Source: Chryseobacterium sp. BGARF1
Lineage (GTDB): Bacteria > Bacteroidota > Bacteroidia > Flavobacteriales > Weeksellaceae
Direction: 5' to 3'
Assembly: GCF_001677955.1 (NCBI RefSeq)
Contig: NZ_LELA01000055.1
Span: forward strand, 80,471 to 144,470
Length of the DNA stretch: 64,000 bases
Each line of letters opens with the position of its first letter. Position 1 is the first letter of the stretch. Positions 1 through 8,867 of this stretch are shown here, piece after piece. A program made the translations under genes and the position numbers. The notes under the pieces were generated by a model. That model was given only the letters and a program-made list of their open reading frames with translations. It had not been told where the DNA came from and searched no databases.

Positions 1-472
1 TCCATCCCTCACTTTCAAGATCAAATTCTTCAGTGTACATTTTCGGAAAATTGTAATTTGTTTCAGGATATTTTTTGGTGACAATTTCATTAGCGTGATC
101 ATAGATATCTGAAACTTCCTTATATTCTAATGGTAGTTCAGAAAGCATCTTGTCAAAATTTGGAAGTTCTTCAAAACCTGACTCAATCTGAATTTTTGCA
201 CTTTTATTTCTAAAATCTGAAAAGGTCAAAGTTCCTTGCATTGTACGCCCCTCAAAGACATGCTGTCCTTTATGAATTAAGGGTAAATTAGCATTGGAAA
301 AGGAGGAATATTGTGCTACTTTACTTAAAAAATTTCTATCATAATTGATATCTACAGGTAAAGTATATTTTGTCCAAATACTATCTTTAAATCTTGGATT
401 TTCTTCAGTGAAATTCGTTTTTATACCGGTTAAGTCAATTTCGAAATTTTCCGTAACAAACTTATCTTTCAT
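1..472 (-). CDS. phage virion protein, C-terminus cut by window edge
   Basis: An open frame starts with ATG at 472 and runs leftward off the window, so only about 157 N-terminal residues are visible (start MKDKFVTENFEID). No family is recognised. It is the next gene after the Ig-like virion protein in the leftward late region and has its own phage-type promoter motif and an upstream terminator, so it probably encodes another tail or structural protein. The function is inferred from position only. Confidence 0.6.
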   Translation of the reverse strand, partial: MKDKFVTENFEIDLTGIKTNFTEENPRFKDSIWTKYTLPVDINYDRNFLSKVAQYSSFSNANLPLIHKGQHVFEGRTMQGTLTFSDFRNKSAKIQIESGFEELPNFDKMLSELPLEYKEVSDIYDHANEIVTKKYPETNYNFPKMYTEEFDLESEGW

Positions 473-482
473 ATTTTTTCAT

Positions 483-517
483 GCAATATGAAAGCTTAAT
501 AAAAAGTTTTAAAGGAC
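483..517 (-). promoter_or_regulatory. phage bipartite promoter motif, copy 1
   Basis: On the minus strand GTCCTTT is followed after 22 nt by TATTGC, ending 10 nt before the ATG at 472. It lies directly downstream of a terminator hairpin. It shares the exact 35-bp geometry of nine other copies in the prophage. Confidence 0.6.
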
Positions 518-521
518 AAAA

Positions 522-541
522 AAACCGCTTAAAAGCGGTTT
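522..541 (-). terminator. intrinsic terminator
   Basis: AAACCGCTT and AAGCGGTTT form a perfect 9-bp stem. On the minus strand it is followed by a run of seven T, just past the stop of the 545-2605 gene. Promoter copy 1 follows immediately. Confidence 0.85.
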
Positions 542-544
542 ATA

Positions 545-2605
545 TTATTTTTCAATTAAGATTTTAAATTCCAAATCCATCGAATAACTATTGTTGTCGG
601 TATCAAACAGTTCATTTTTTTTACCAATCGGAAAAGCTTTGTAAGTTTTTTCTCTAATCGTAACAAAACAAAGTCTCGACATTAATAAATCGGTAATTAA
701 ATCAATTTCTTCCTCAAGAATCCAACCGGAATTTACAGTAAGCAATTTAGAATAGCTGCTATCAAATTTTTCCTCCTTGTAATACTTAGATTCTCCAGTG
801 ATTGATTCTATTTCTGAAGTTTCTCTGATTGTCTCAACTGCCGTAAACCAATCAAACACTAAATTTTGATTTTCCCACTCAATATGCACGACATTTTGAG
901 GATTCGGGAAAGGTAAGAATTGCAAAATATTATTTGAAACAATATTTTTTTCATAAACCGCTTTAAATTCTTTTCTGTTAAAAACATATTGATCGATAGT
1001 AAATTTTGGAGTGAATATTGGTTTGGGCAAAAGATACTGATCATAAAGAATTTTTGATTCTGTTTTTTCTGACAAAGAATCGTGAGAAAGCTTTATTAAT
1101 GAATCAGAAAACGTTTTTCTCACAGAATAATCTGTGAAAAACGGAAAACATTTTGGTTTCTTTCCTGGAGCGAATCTAAGATTATCCAATGTGTAGGCTG
1201 TTACAATGCTATCCGTAGCGCTCATTTCTTGAAAAGTAACCGAAACTAAAGCCAAATCGTATTGATAATTGGGGTTTTGTGCTGCTAACGGATTTTTAGC
1301 CTTAATAAAAAAATCTTGAATTTCTTCTCCAGGATAAATTTCTGCTGAACCTTTGAAAAATGGATAAGTGTAAGTTTGATTTTCTTGATATTCACTTCCA
1401 AAACCCTTAAAATACATGCTAAGAGTCATTTTAACATAGGCAGATTCTACATTCGTTTTATTCACCACTACTTTATTTTTATCCAGGGCAAAATAATAAG
1501 AAGCTCCTGAAAAATCATGTTTTATGCCCTGTAAAACGGTGAGATTTACAGAAATCACTTTTTGAACATTTCCAGATTTTAATATAATATCTCCAGAATA
1601 GTTTCCTAATATTAAATTGCTTGAATTCTTTGTTAGAATCGTAACTTCATTATTCAAAATAGTAACAGATTCAATAAATGACGGGAAAAAATATGCTGAA
1701 ATATTGAGATTATTTAGGTTCGAAATGATAGCTGTTACCGTTTTTGCCTCTGATAAGTTTTTCTGAAGCGAAATATTAAAAGCTGTAGGATTTAAGTAAA
1801 ATTGTGTAGAATCATTAATAACTTCTAAATTCACCTTTACAGTCTTACTTTGAGTTCCTTTGGTAATAGTTACATTTCCAGAATAATTTCCAACAGGCTT
1901 GCCTTGTATAGTAGCATTATTTTGAAACGTTAAATACTTTTCTGTTGCTCCCGATGTTTGAATTAATTCAATAAAAGGATCTGTCACATTTGCCATTACC
2001 GCTTCTGCAGAATAAACTGTTATTTTAGAATCACCAGAAAGAGAATCGTCAGCTTTATTATAAGTAAGTTGATAAACATTTGAATCTGTATTAAATCCAT
2101 TTCCAGACAATACGGTTATTTTTATAGGTATAATAATATTTTGGATAGAAGAATCTTCTTTAAAAGTTTCGGTCCCGTCAGTTTCAACACTATAAGCTTC
2201 AATGATTAAATTAATAGTGTGGATACCTACCGAAAGATTTCCCATATTTTGAAAATTTATTTGAACCGTTTTATTTCTAATATTAAAATCATCAAAAACA
2301 TCACCTGTTAACCCAGCACCGGTAATATTAATAAAATCTACACCATTAACTGTTTTTTTTATTTTATATCGAAAATTTGTAAAACCAGAATAAATAAACT
2401 CCAATTCCGGAAAAATAATCTGAAGGGATATTGGAACTGGATTAGCAGCTCCTACAGTCCACGATGGAGCTACTATCTGCATTGGGGTCGCATTCCAATC
2501 ACCGATAGGAACTTGAACATAAATGTATTCTGAACATTCATGACCTCCTTGTGAAGTAGGCTGCCAAGCATTGCATACTTCAACGTCTTTAAATCTAATT
2601 GCCAT
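545..2605 (-). CDS. large phage virion/tail protein with Ig-like repeats
   Basis: A 686-residue protein downstream of the tape measure and NTase-like gene. Residues about 175-360 hold two tandem units of about 90 residues, each ending in a similar strand pattern (GNYSGNVTITKG and GNYSGDIILKSG), as expected of Ig-like or BACON-like beta domains on phage surfaces. The N-terminus is cysteine-containing and there is no signal peptide. The C-terminal third looks like a separate domain. Position suggests a distal tail, baseplate or adhesion protein. Homology to a named family is not certain. Confidence 0.65.
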   Translation of the reverse strand: MAIRFKDVEVCNAWQPTSQGGHECSEYIYVQVPIGDWNATPMQIVAPSWTVGAANPVPISLQIIFPELEFIYSGFTNFRYKIKKTVNGVDFINITGAGLTGDVFDDFNIRNKTVQINFQNMGNLSVGIHTINLIIEAYSVETDGTETFKEDSSIQNIIIPIKITVLSGNGFNTDSNVYQLTYNKADDSLSGDSKITVYSAEAVMANVTDPFIELIQTSGATEKYLTFQNNATIQGKPVGNYSGNVTITKGTQSKTVKVNLEVINDSTQFYLNPTAFNISLQKNLSEAKTVTAIISNLNNLNISAYFFPSFIESVTILNNEVTILTKNSSNLILGNYSGDIILKSGNVQKVISVNLTVLQGIKHDFSGASYYFALDKNKVVVNKTNVESAYVKMTLSMYFKGFGSEYQENQTYTYPFFKGSAEIYPGEEIQDFFIKAKNPLAAQNPNYQYDLALVSVTFQEMSATDSIVTAYTLDNLRFAPGKKPKCFPFFTDYSVRKTFSDSLIKLSHDSLSEKTESKILYDQYLLPKPIFTPKFTIDQYVFNRKEFKAVYEKNIVSNNILQFLPFPNPQNVVHIEWENQNLVFDWFTAVETIRETSEIESITGESKYYKEEKFDSSYSKLLTVNSGWILEEEIDLITDLLMSRLCFVTIREKTYKAFPIGKKNELFDTDNNSYSMDLEFKILIEK

Positions 2606-2606
2606 A

Positions 2607-3056
2607 TCAAATTAAATAAGAAATTTTATTTTTATAATATTTTTTTACTTTGTTTTCGTCTTCACTATCGAATGCCCATAATTCAACACACGCTGATCCG
2701 AGTGTGTAAAATATTAATCTATTCGGCTGTTTTTCAATAGTCACTATATTATTCATGTTTATTTTCATTCTTGTAAGCTGTACAAAAGCAGATTTGCTCA
2801 CAACAAAATCAACATCTTTCGGTTTATATATACTGGGAAGTTTATCTGAAAATATCTTAGCAATAGATCCACAAATTGATATTTCTTCTCCAGAATGTTT
2901 TTTTACAAAATTGAATAATGCATCGCAAACTTTATTCATATCCTTATCTTCAAAAATATGAAGCTCCTCAAAATTATTTTCTACTTGCACGGGTTTCGTA
3001 TTTATCAAATTTTTTAATCGCTTTTTTGAACATTTTACCGTTGATTTCACTATCAA
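2607..3056 (-). CDS. small nucleotidyltransferase-fold protein in the tail operon
   Basis: A 149-residue frame with a minimal nucleotidyltransferase signature: GSIAKIFSDK, then KPKDVDFVV giving the DxD pair, then a later acidic residue in CVELWAFD. These would be the metal-binding residues of the Pol-beta-like fold. The longest frame overlaps the tape measure by 83 nt. An internal Met at about 2939 would start just after the tape-measure stop and keep the whole motif, so the true protein may be only about 110 residues. Such an enzyme is unexpected among tail genes. It may be a cargo gene or a host-modifying enzyme. The substrate is unknown. Confidence 0.5.
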   Translation of the reverse strand: MIVKSTVKCSKKRLKNLINTKPVQVENNFEELHIFEDKDMNKVCDALFNFVKKHSGEEISICGSIAKIFSDKLPSIYKPKDVDFVVSKSAFVQLTRMKINMNNIVTIEKQPNRLIFYTLGSACVELWAFDSEDENKVKKYYKNKISYLI

Positions 3057-6000
3057 CCATTTCCGCAGTTACTCCCTCTTCATCTAATTTTTGCAGTAAG
3101 CTTCTAACATCAGATAAAACTGCTAAATATTGAATAAAATCACTATTGTTTTGAGTCGGTGCTGGTGATTGAGCGACATCTTTTTTCGTGTTTTCAGATG
3201 TTACAATTCCACCTTCAGCATAACCAGTATTTTTACCTTGTCGAACACTTTCTAAATAGTCAATAACTTTAGCATGTCGAGGATGAGCAGTCATCCATTC
3301 CGGAGCAACCCATTCTTTAGCGTGAACAATTCCTGCAGGTTTTGAACCCGATTCATCAGGAGAACCGAAACCATTACCGGTAAACCCTCCTTTGTAAAAT
3401 GTAGGCTGATCAGGAAGAGGCGTACTCGCAACCGTAGCAATTTGCACAGCACCTAAAGTTCCAATTATTGCCGCTGCAACGGTTCCACCAATCGGGCCAA
3501 GCTGACTATAGGACTGCATAATAGCTAAAGAAGTTGCTACAATAATTTCGGCAATTTTAAGAGCTCTTTCAACTTTAGCTTGTTTGTGGGCTATCGCTGC
3601 TTTTTTATTAGCCGTTTCCGCTTCAATTAGTTGAACCTGCTTATTATACTCGGTCTGATTAATTAAGCCCTCATTAAGTTGTTTTAGAAGTTCTTTTTTC
3701 TTGTTAGAATTGTCTTTTTCAAACTTTGACATTTCTTTATTAGCAAGGTTTTGCTGTAGCTGAGCGAAAGCCTGAAAACCATTCCCTAAAGCCTTAATAA
3801 CCATCTGTACAGCTTTTAACTTGTCTTCTGTAGTTTTGAGATTCTTCCATGTTTTCTCCCATTCATCTGCAGAAAAACCAAGAATGTCAATATTTCCTTT
3901 CTTCTCGCTACTTTCTTCAACTACTTTTTTATTATCTGTCTCTTCACCACCTTTCATTGCAGACTTAACCCCGGTGATTTTGATGTTTAATTCATCTAAA
4001 TCCTTTTTAAGTTTTTCGGTAGCCTCAGAAGAAAGAGAAGGGTCATTTATTAGCTGATTGAGAAGCTTCTGTTGTTCTTCCAACATTTTCAACTGTGACT
4101 TTAAATAAGCACGATCAGCATTTTCACGAAGGGCTTTCTTAGCATCTTCAAGTGTTGTAATATTTCTAAGCTCAAGATCAGTAAGCTTCAAGTGTTGCAT
4201 TTGGGATAATGCAAGACGAGCCTGATCCATTGTAGTTATTTCATTAATTGTATCTTCAGCTGCATTTCTTTCAATATCAATTTTAGATTGGAGAGCTTCA
4301 ACCTTTTTTTCGTAGGACAATGTTTCCCACTGTTCCTCAATTCTTAAGAGATTAAATCCATGGGTTTTTAAAATTTGTTCTTCGATTGAATTATTTTGAG
4401 TGATAAGTATCAACCGCTTGTCATTGGCTGCCTGTAATCCAGCTATTGCCGTATCAAAGTTTTTCGCAGCTTCTGGAGATTTTGTTTCTTTTCTATCCCG
4501 CTGTAGCTTTTTTATTTCATTTTGAGTCGTTCGAATTTGCCCTTTTATATCCTCAGTCTGTTGATTAAGTTCATTTTTACGATTTTCATAATCTGCTAAT
4601 TCTAAATCAAATTCTTTCTGCTTACTTTCCTGAATAATCTTAAATTCCTCTTCTCTTTTTAATCGCTCAAGTTCCAGGTATTTTTTATCAGTTTCTTTTT
4701 TAACATCTAAAGATTTGGTAATAGCATCTCGAGATTTTTCAAGATCATTATTTTTTTGTTTTTCAAGGTCTTTTTCTTTTTTAGGTTTTTCAGGAGCAAT
4801 TATATTTTGAGTTCCAACAATTTCATTTGTATTTTCAATAGTTGAAGCTTTTGTAATCTCATCACCTAAAGCATTGATATAATTATTACCACTTTGTATC
4901 GCTTGATTTCTTTTTTCATAGATGTAGCCATAGGTCTCCATCAAACTTTTAGCATATTCATCTCCAAATTTTTCCCTCCAGATTGAGAATTGCTTTATTT
5001 GACTTTTGTCTAATCTTTTTAATTCAGATGGAGATAAAAATGACATATTCTTATCAATCCAATCTCCACCTTGCTTTGCAAAATCTTTAATATCTTGATT
5101 TTCTAAATCGAGCTGTTTCTCTTGAGCTTCCTCAAGTTTTTTATTTAAAACCTTTATTCTTGAGTTTCTCAAAAGAGCGTCAGTATATGCTTTTATTGCA
5201 TTGGTAGCTTCTTGAGTTTTTATATTTTCAGTAGTTAGATTACCTAAATATTCTGGAGATAATGCATTTAATTTTTTAATCGCATTAGCCCTAGTTTCTT
5301 TTGAGAAGTTATCGTTTTGAGCTATTTTTACTAACTGATTGAGCTCATTTTTCTGAGCAATAATTCCTTTTTCAGATTCTTTATTTATAGAATTAAGTTC
5401 TTTTTGTTTTTCAGCAGCTTCATCTATAGAGTCTGAAAACATGACCATTGCAGTAACGACCGCGGTTATCACAGCTAACAAAACGCCGATTAAATTTGCT
5501 TTTGTTGCTGTATTGAAAGCTCTCATCGCAATTGTGGCTCGAACTGTATTTCCTGTCAAATATGCTTTAGCTGCCGCATAAAGTAGAGTAGCAGCTCTTG
5601 CTGTTGTGTCCCATGCAACTTTTATTTTTTGGATGGCATTATAAATCAGAGTCTCACGAGCAACAGTTCTTGTTGTCAAAACCAATATCAATAGAGCAGC
5701 ATTGTAGCCAATTACAGCTGAAATAGCAACAATAAATAGTTTGTAAAGCAGGCTTAATCGTTCTTTGAAAATAATCATCCCGTTTCCGGATTCATCCGTC
5801 ACACCAGTTAACCATCCAACAGCCTGAACTAGACTTTCAAATTTATTGATGACATTGGTAGACGTAAACATATCACCAAATGCATTCTTAATTTTCTCTA
5901 AAATTGCAGGAGCATTGTTGTTTTTTGTGTTGAATTCATCGGTAAGAGAGGTCATCTTTTCCATCTCTTCGCCAGCTGTTTTCATAGATTTTCTGAAATC

Positions 6001-7107
6001 ATCTGTTCTGTTGGCAGCTGCACCAATAACTTTTTGAACTTCTAAAGAGTTAAGTTTTAAACTGTCAAATATCTTTGAGGTTTGAGTTCCGGAAACACCT
6101 TTCATTCCCTGAGCGAATCGTAAGAAGAATTCTTCAGGTTTTGTATTCAATAATTTTTCAGCTTCTGCTACAGACATTTGCATTGAAATTGCAAACCCTT
6201 CAATATTACCTCCTGCAGTAGAAAGAAAGTTCGAAACTCCTGAAGATGCGATTTGTGCATCAATACCAGATTCCTCAAATGCAGCCCCTAATCCTAAAAC
6301 TTTATCAATTGCAGGTCTTAAAGCTTCCGGTAAATTTCCAACCCTTAATGCAAAATTCGCAATATTACCTTCTGAGGCTGTTCCTTGAGCTGCCAATGTG
6401 TTAAGAGCCGAACCAATCTGATTTATAGCATCTGCGTATGTAAGCTCCTTTGTTCCGTTAAAAAGTCCTTTGATTTTTCCTAAAGAATCAACGACACCTT
6501 CGAGTCCACCATCGAAACTATCACCTAAAGCGACATAGGCCTTATCTACTTCCTGAACAAAGTCTTTCATTTCTTCGATTGGAACCCCTAATCGACCTCC
6601 AACTTCAGCAATTTTCAATCGTTCAATCTTTGCTGTTCTGGTGTCCATTTCGTCAAACTGTGTCCACAGATTCTTAACTTCATCAGTTGACATTCCAGTG
6701 GTTTTCTGAACATCAGACATTGCATCTGCAATTTTCAATAACTGATCTACGGTTGCTTTGCCTTTTGAAATCATATTTTCAAAAAACATAGAAGCTGTAT
6801 TGGCGCTAAAAACCTCTTTAAATGTTTCTCCGAAACTCAATAGACCATTACGAAACAATCCCAGAAATCCTCTAGATCTGTTAAGAGCCCCATCGAGTGT
6901 ATTGATTTCATTTCTTACTTCCTGGAAGCGAGCTCTTGCTCTTACCAGTTCAGCTGCAGTGGCATTAAATTCTCGTGTTCCAACAGGAAGGCGACGTAGA
7001 TCTCTCTCAAGACTTCGTGTTATTCGCTGAACATTCTGAAAGGTATTTTGTACCTGATTTCCGTTTATATAGAGTACTCCGGTTGTGGAGATGGTATTTC
7101 CTGCCAT
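2974..7107 (-). CDS. tail tape measure protein
   Basis: At 1377 residues this is the longest prophage gene. It has the composition of TP901-type tape measure proteins: an N-terminal helical region with the conserved minor-tail domain (about 100-400), hydrophobic membrane-like segments around 450-560 (LYKLFIVAISAVIGYN, LIGVLLAVITAVVTAMV), long Lys/Glu-rich coiled coil from about 560 to 1200, and an Ala/Gly-rich hydrophobic stretch near 1230-1270. The protein sets tail length and may aid DNA entry. It implies a long-tailed (sipho- or myo-type) virion. It is preceded by a terminator and promoter motif copy 2. Confidence 0.9.
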   Translation of the reverse strand: MAGNTISTTGVLYINGNQVQNTFQNVQRITRSLERDLRRLPVGTREFNATAAELVRARARFQEVRNEINTLDGALNRSRGFLGLFRNGLLSFGETFKEVFSANTASMFFENMISKGKATVDQLLKIADAMSDVQKTTGMSTDEVKNLWTQFDEMDTRTAKIERLKIAEVGGRLGVPIEEMKDFVQEVDKAYVALGDSFDGGLEGVVDSLGKIKGLFNGTKELTYADAINQIGSALNTLAAQGTASEGNIANFALRVGNLPEALRPAIDKVLGLGAAFEESGIDAQIASSGVSNFLSTAGGNIEGFAISMQMSVAEAEKLLNTKPEEFFLRFAQGMKGVSGTQTSKIFDSLKLNSLEVQKVIGAAANRTDDFRKSMKTAGEEMEKMTSLTDEFNTKNNNAPAILEKIKNAFGDMFTSTNVINKFESLVQAVGWLTGVTDESGNGMIIFKERLSLLYKLFIVAISAVIGYNAALLILVLTTRTVARETLIYNAIQKIKVAWDTTARAATLLYAAAKAYLTGNTVRATIAMRAFNTATKANLIGVLLAVITAVVTAMVMFSDSIDEAAEKQKELNSINKESEKGIIAQKNELNQLVKIAQNDNFSKETRANAIKKLNALSPEYLGNLTTENIKTQEATNAIKAYTDALLRNSRIKVLNKKLEEAQEKQLDLENQDIKDFAKQGGDWIDKNMSFLSPSELKRLDKSQIKQFSIWREKFGDEYAKSLMETYGYIYEKRNQAIQSGNNYINALGDEITKASTIENTNEIVGTQNIIAPEKPKKEKDLEKQKNNDLEKSRDAITKSLDVKKETDKKYLELERLKREEEFKIIQESKQKEFDLELADYENRKNELNQQTEDIKGQIRTTQNEIKKLQRDRKETKSPEAAKNFDTAIAGLQAANDKRLILITQNNSIEEQILKTHGFNLLRIEEQWETLSYEKKVEALQSKIDIERNAAEDTINEITTMDQARLALSQMQHLKLTDLELRNITTLEDAKKALRENADRAYLKSQLKMLEEQQKLLNQLINDPSLSSEATEKLKKDLDELNIKITGVKSAMKGGEETDNKKVVEESSEKKGNIDILGFSADEWEKTWKNLKTTEDKLKAVQMVIKALGNGFQAFAQLQQNLANKEMSKFEKDNSNKKKELLKQLNEGLINQTEYNKQVQLIEAETANKKAAIAHKQAKVERALKIAEIIVATSLAIMQSYSQLGPIGGTVAAAIIGTLGAVQIATVASTPLPDQPTFYKGGFTGNGFGSPDESGSKPAGIVHAKEWVAPEWMTAHPRHAKVIDYLESVRQGKNTGYAEGGIVTSENTKKDVAQSPAPTQNNSDFIQYLAVLSDVRSLLQKLDEEGVTAEMVDSEINGKMFKKAIKKFDKYETRASRK

Positions 7108-7126
7108 TTTGCTGAAAGAATTTCCT

Positions 7127-7161
7127 GCAATATGTTACTCCGGAATATTTTGAGAAAGGAC
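7127..7161 (-). promoter_or_regulatory. phage bipartite promoter motif, copy 2
   Basis: Minus strand GTCCTTT, 22 nt, TATTGC, ending 19 nt before the tape-measure ATG at 7107. The spacer contains TTCCGGAGT, also present in copy 3. A terminator lies immediately upstream. Confidence 0.65.
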
Positions 7162-7169
7162 ATAAAAAA

Positions 7170-7187
7170 AGCACTTGATTAAGTGCT
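7170..7187 (-). terminator. intrinsic terminator overlapping a stop codon
   Basis: AGCACTT/AAGTGCT stem with a four-base loop and a T-run on the minus strand. It includes the stop of the 7179-7643 gene and separates it from the tape-measure unit. Confidence 0.75.
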
Positions 7188-7643
7188 AATATTTGAAATT
7201 ATTCTTCTAATATCGACCATGATTGCTTCAGATCTCAATCTTGTAATTTCGCTCATTACAAAATCTTTTACTCCTGAAGCTTCCACGGCTTCATCAATAA
7301 AGGGTCTCGCTTGCATTTTCATTACATGAGATTTAAAATTATATGTCGTTTCCTGAGGGCGATGACGAGTCCTGGTTCCGGCATCTCTTACACCATCAAC
7401 CCCGAAATTTTGAATAAAACCGTGCTTAGTCATTTTAATCGCTAAGCTTCTCAGATAAAACTTTTGACTTCCGCCTCTGACGGTACCGTATTTTTTTACG
7501 GTAGATTTTGCAGCTGCATCTTTCAATGAAGCTTGTCCTTCTCTTCGGTTTACATGGTCCGCAAAAGATGAAGTTTTACTTCTTAAGGAAGCTTCAAGCA
7601 TTTGCTCTGCTTTTTCAGCAACTTCTTTTTCGTTATTGTACAT
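7179..7643 (-). CDS. phage protein upstream of tape measure (possible tail completion)
   Basis: A basic 154-residue protein with no signal peptide or membrane segment. I do not recognise the family with certainty. Its place next to the tape measure, the basic central region (TRTRHRPQETTYNFKSH) and its length fit HK97-gp10-like tail completion or neck proteins, but this is inference. It has promoter motif copy 3 in front and a terminator behind, so it may be a single-gene unit. Confidence 0.55.
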   Translation of the reverse strand: MYNNEKEVAEKAEQMLEASLRSKTSSFADHVNRREGQASLKDAAAKSTVKKYGTVRGGSQKFYLRSLAIKMTKHGFIQNFGVDGVRDAGTRTRHRPQETTYNFKSHVMKMQARPFIDEAVEASGVKDFVMSEITRLRSEAIMVDIRRIISNIST

Positions 7644-7657
7644 AATTGAATTTTGAA

Positions 7658-7692
7658 CGAAAATAAAAACTCCGGAAAAACCTGTAAAGGAC
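7658..7692 (-). promoter_or_regulatory. phage bipartite promoter motif, copy 3
   Basis: Minus strand GTCCTTT, 22 nt, TTTTCG, ending 14 nt before the ATG at 7643. The spacer again contains TTCCGGAGT. Confidence 0.55.
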
Positions 7693-7708
7693 TCCGGAGT
7701 TAGGTGTT

Positions 7709-7801
7709 AAAGTGTAATTCTGTAAACTAATTGGTTTTTAATGATATAAGCTAAAATATAAAAGTGTAATCGTATTTTTTTTGAAATTTTTTAAAGTGTA
7801 A
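7709..7801. repeat. three copies of AAAGTGTAA
   Basis: AAAGTGTAA occurs at about 7709, 7761 and 7793, two of them followed within 12 bp by GTAAACTAA-like sequence. The same nonamer recurs at 31.8-31.9 kb. It may be a protein-binding site or part of the phage replication/regulatory signals. Confidence 0.4.
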
Positions 7802-7802
7802 A

Positions 7803-8105
7803 CTAAATTCTTTCGTATAAATTCCAAACTAAAATTCTGCCTACTTCTATTTCTTCAGATATTTCTTCCTCCCATTTTGTCGCTTTTTTAATCACATTTT
7901 TTTCATAAATAATTTTCTGTGAGTGCTTAAATCCGAGATCTGTTAAGACTTCAAAAACATCATGTTCATTCACTGGTTGACTAGGAATTACCCCTTTAAA
8001 CCATGAAAGCACTGCAGATGTTTGCATTTGTATTTTACTGCCTTCAGGAGTATTTGAGTAATATTCAAGAAGTATTTTCTGCATTGTTTCTTTATAATCA
8101 TTCAT
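7803..8105 (-). CDS. hypothetical phage protein
   Basis: A 100-residue soluble protein with an acidic C-terminus (EEEISEEIEVGRILVW). No family is recognised. The start overlaps the stop of the upstream 8098-8367 gene by 8 nt, indicating translational coupling in a small three-gene cluster (8629 to 7803). Confidence 0.55.
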   Translation of the reverse strand: MNDYKETMQKILLEYYSNTPEGSKIQMQTSAVLSWFKGVIPSQPVNEHDVFEVLTDLGFKHSQKIIYEKNVIKKATKWEEEISEEIEVGRILVWNLYERI

Positions 8106-8367
8106 TGTCTTCAGGCTTTAATAATTCGATTAATGACTTGAACTTTTTTGGATATCGGTTTAAAATATGGTACAAAGAAACGAGATTTGTAAGATTTACT
8201 TTTATTAAATCTCCATGATTTTCGATAATCTGATTATCATATCCTACATTCACAATTACCTCATTCATATCTGCTCTTTTTTCTACGGTCATTGTGGAAT
8301 GAAAATCATCTAACCACTCTGATAATGCCTGATTAAATTGCTTTGCCATGATCTGCATATTTTTCAT
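8098..8367 (-). CDS. hypothetical phage protein
   Basis: An 89-residue frame of unknown family. An internal Met (MAKQFNQAL, about 8349) is an alternative start that shortens the overlap with the upstream 8333-8629 gene from 35 to 17 nt. It is coupled to the downstream gene by an 8-nt overlap. Confidence 0.5.
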   Translation of the reverse strand: MKNMQIMAKQFNQALSEWLDDFHSTMTVEKRADMNEVIVNVGYDNQIIENHGDLIKVNLTNLVSLYHILNRYPKKFKSLIELLKPEDNE

Positions 8368-8629
8368 TAAATTTTTTAATCATGTTAACATACGCAAGGT
8401 CGAAAGTAGGACCGAAAGCAAAAGCTTTTCTTTTGGTAGAGTAGGAACTAAAGGTACATTTTACAATACCAGACTCTAAATAAGTTGATGAAACTGTTCC
8501 CTTGTTTTTTTTTAGAAAGTCGAAATTCTTTGATAGAATTGGTCTTTCGGTTAATAGTCTTGATTTTCTTCGTAGACCTAAAAACTTACTAGCGCTTCTG
8601 TTTTTAGTGTTTTTGATTGGGTTTCGCAT
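8333..8629 (-). CDS. hypothetical basic phage protein
   Basis: A 98-residue, strongly basic protein (start MRNPIKNTKNRSASK), possibly nucleic-acid binding. Its first codons contain GCGAAACCCAAT, which also occurs twice in the 8653-8817 leader region upstream. No family is recognised. Confidence 0.5.
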   Translation of the reverse strand: MRNPIKNTKNRSASKFLGLRRKSRLLTERPILSKNFDFLKKNKGTVSSTYLESGIVKCTFSSYSTKRKAFAFGPTFDLAYVNMIKKFNEKYADHGKAI

Positions 8630-8652
8630 TTTATTTTATTTAAAAATTGTTT

Positions 8653-8817
8653 TCAAATAAACCAAGAAAAAAAAGAAAGCCTTGATTTTCTTGGTAGTCG
8701 CGAAACCCAATCATCCGAAGAAGATATCCAATACTCATCAAGACCTAAGTCTTTATAATATACGTAAAAGTTAGTTGAAGATTTTTTAAGACTTCCTCAG
8801 GTCATTGGGTTTCGCAC
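8653..8817 (-). pseudogene. possible degraded relative of the downstream basic gene
   Basis: A minus-strand frame begins GTG CGA AAC CCA ATG ACC, hits TGA at codon 7, then stays open for 47 codons and contains LPRKSRLSFF, resembling LRRKSRLL of the next gene, whose start also reads RNP. GCGAAACCCAAT at about 8700 and its inverse at about 8805 flank the stretch, so it could instead be a structured leader. Low certainty. Confidence 0.25.
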
Positions 8818-8836
8818 TACAAAAGTAGCTAAAAAA

Positions 8837-8866
8837 AATAATCCACCAAATAAAAGGTGGATTATT
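8837..8866 (-). terminator. intrinsic terminator
   Basis: AATAATCCACC and GGTGGATTATT form a perfect 11-bp stem with an 8-nt loop and a T-run on the minus strand, right at the stop of the 8868-9422 gene. Confidence 0.9.
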
Positions 8867-8867
8867 T

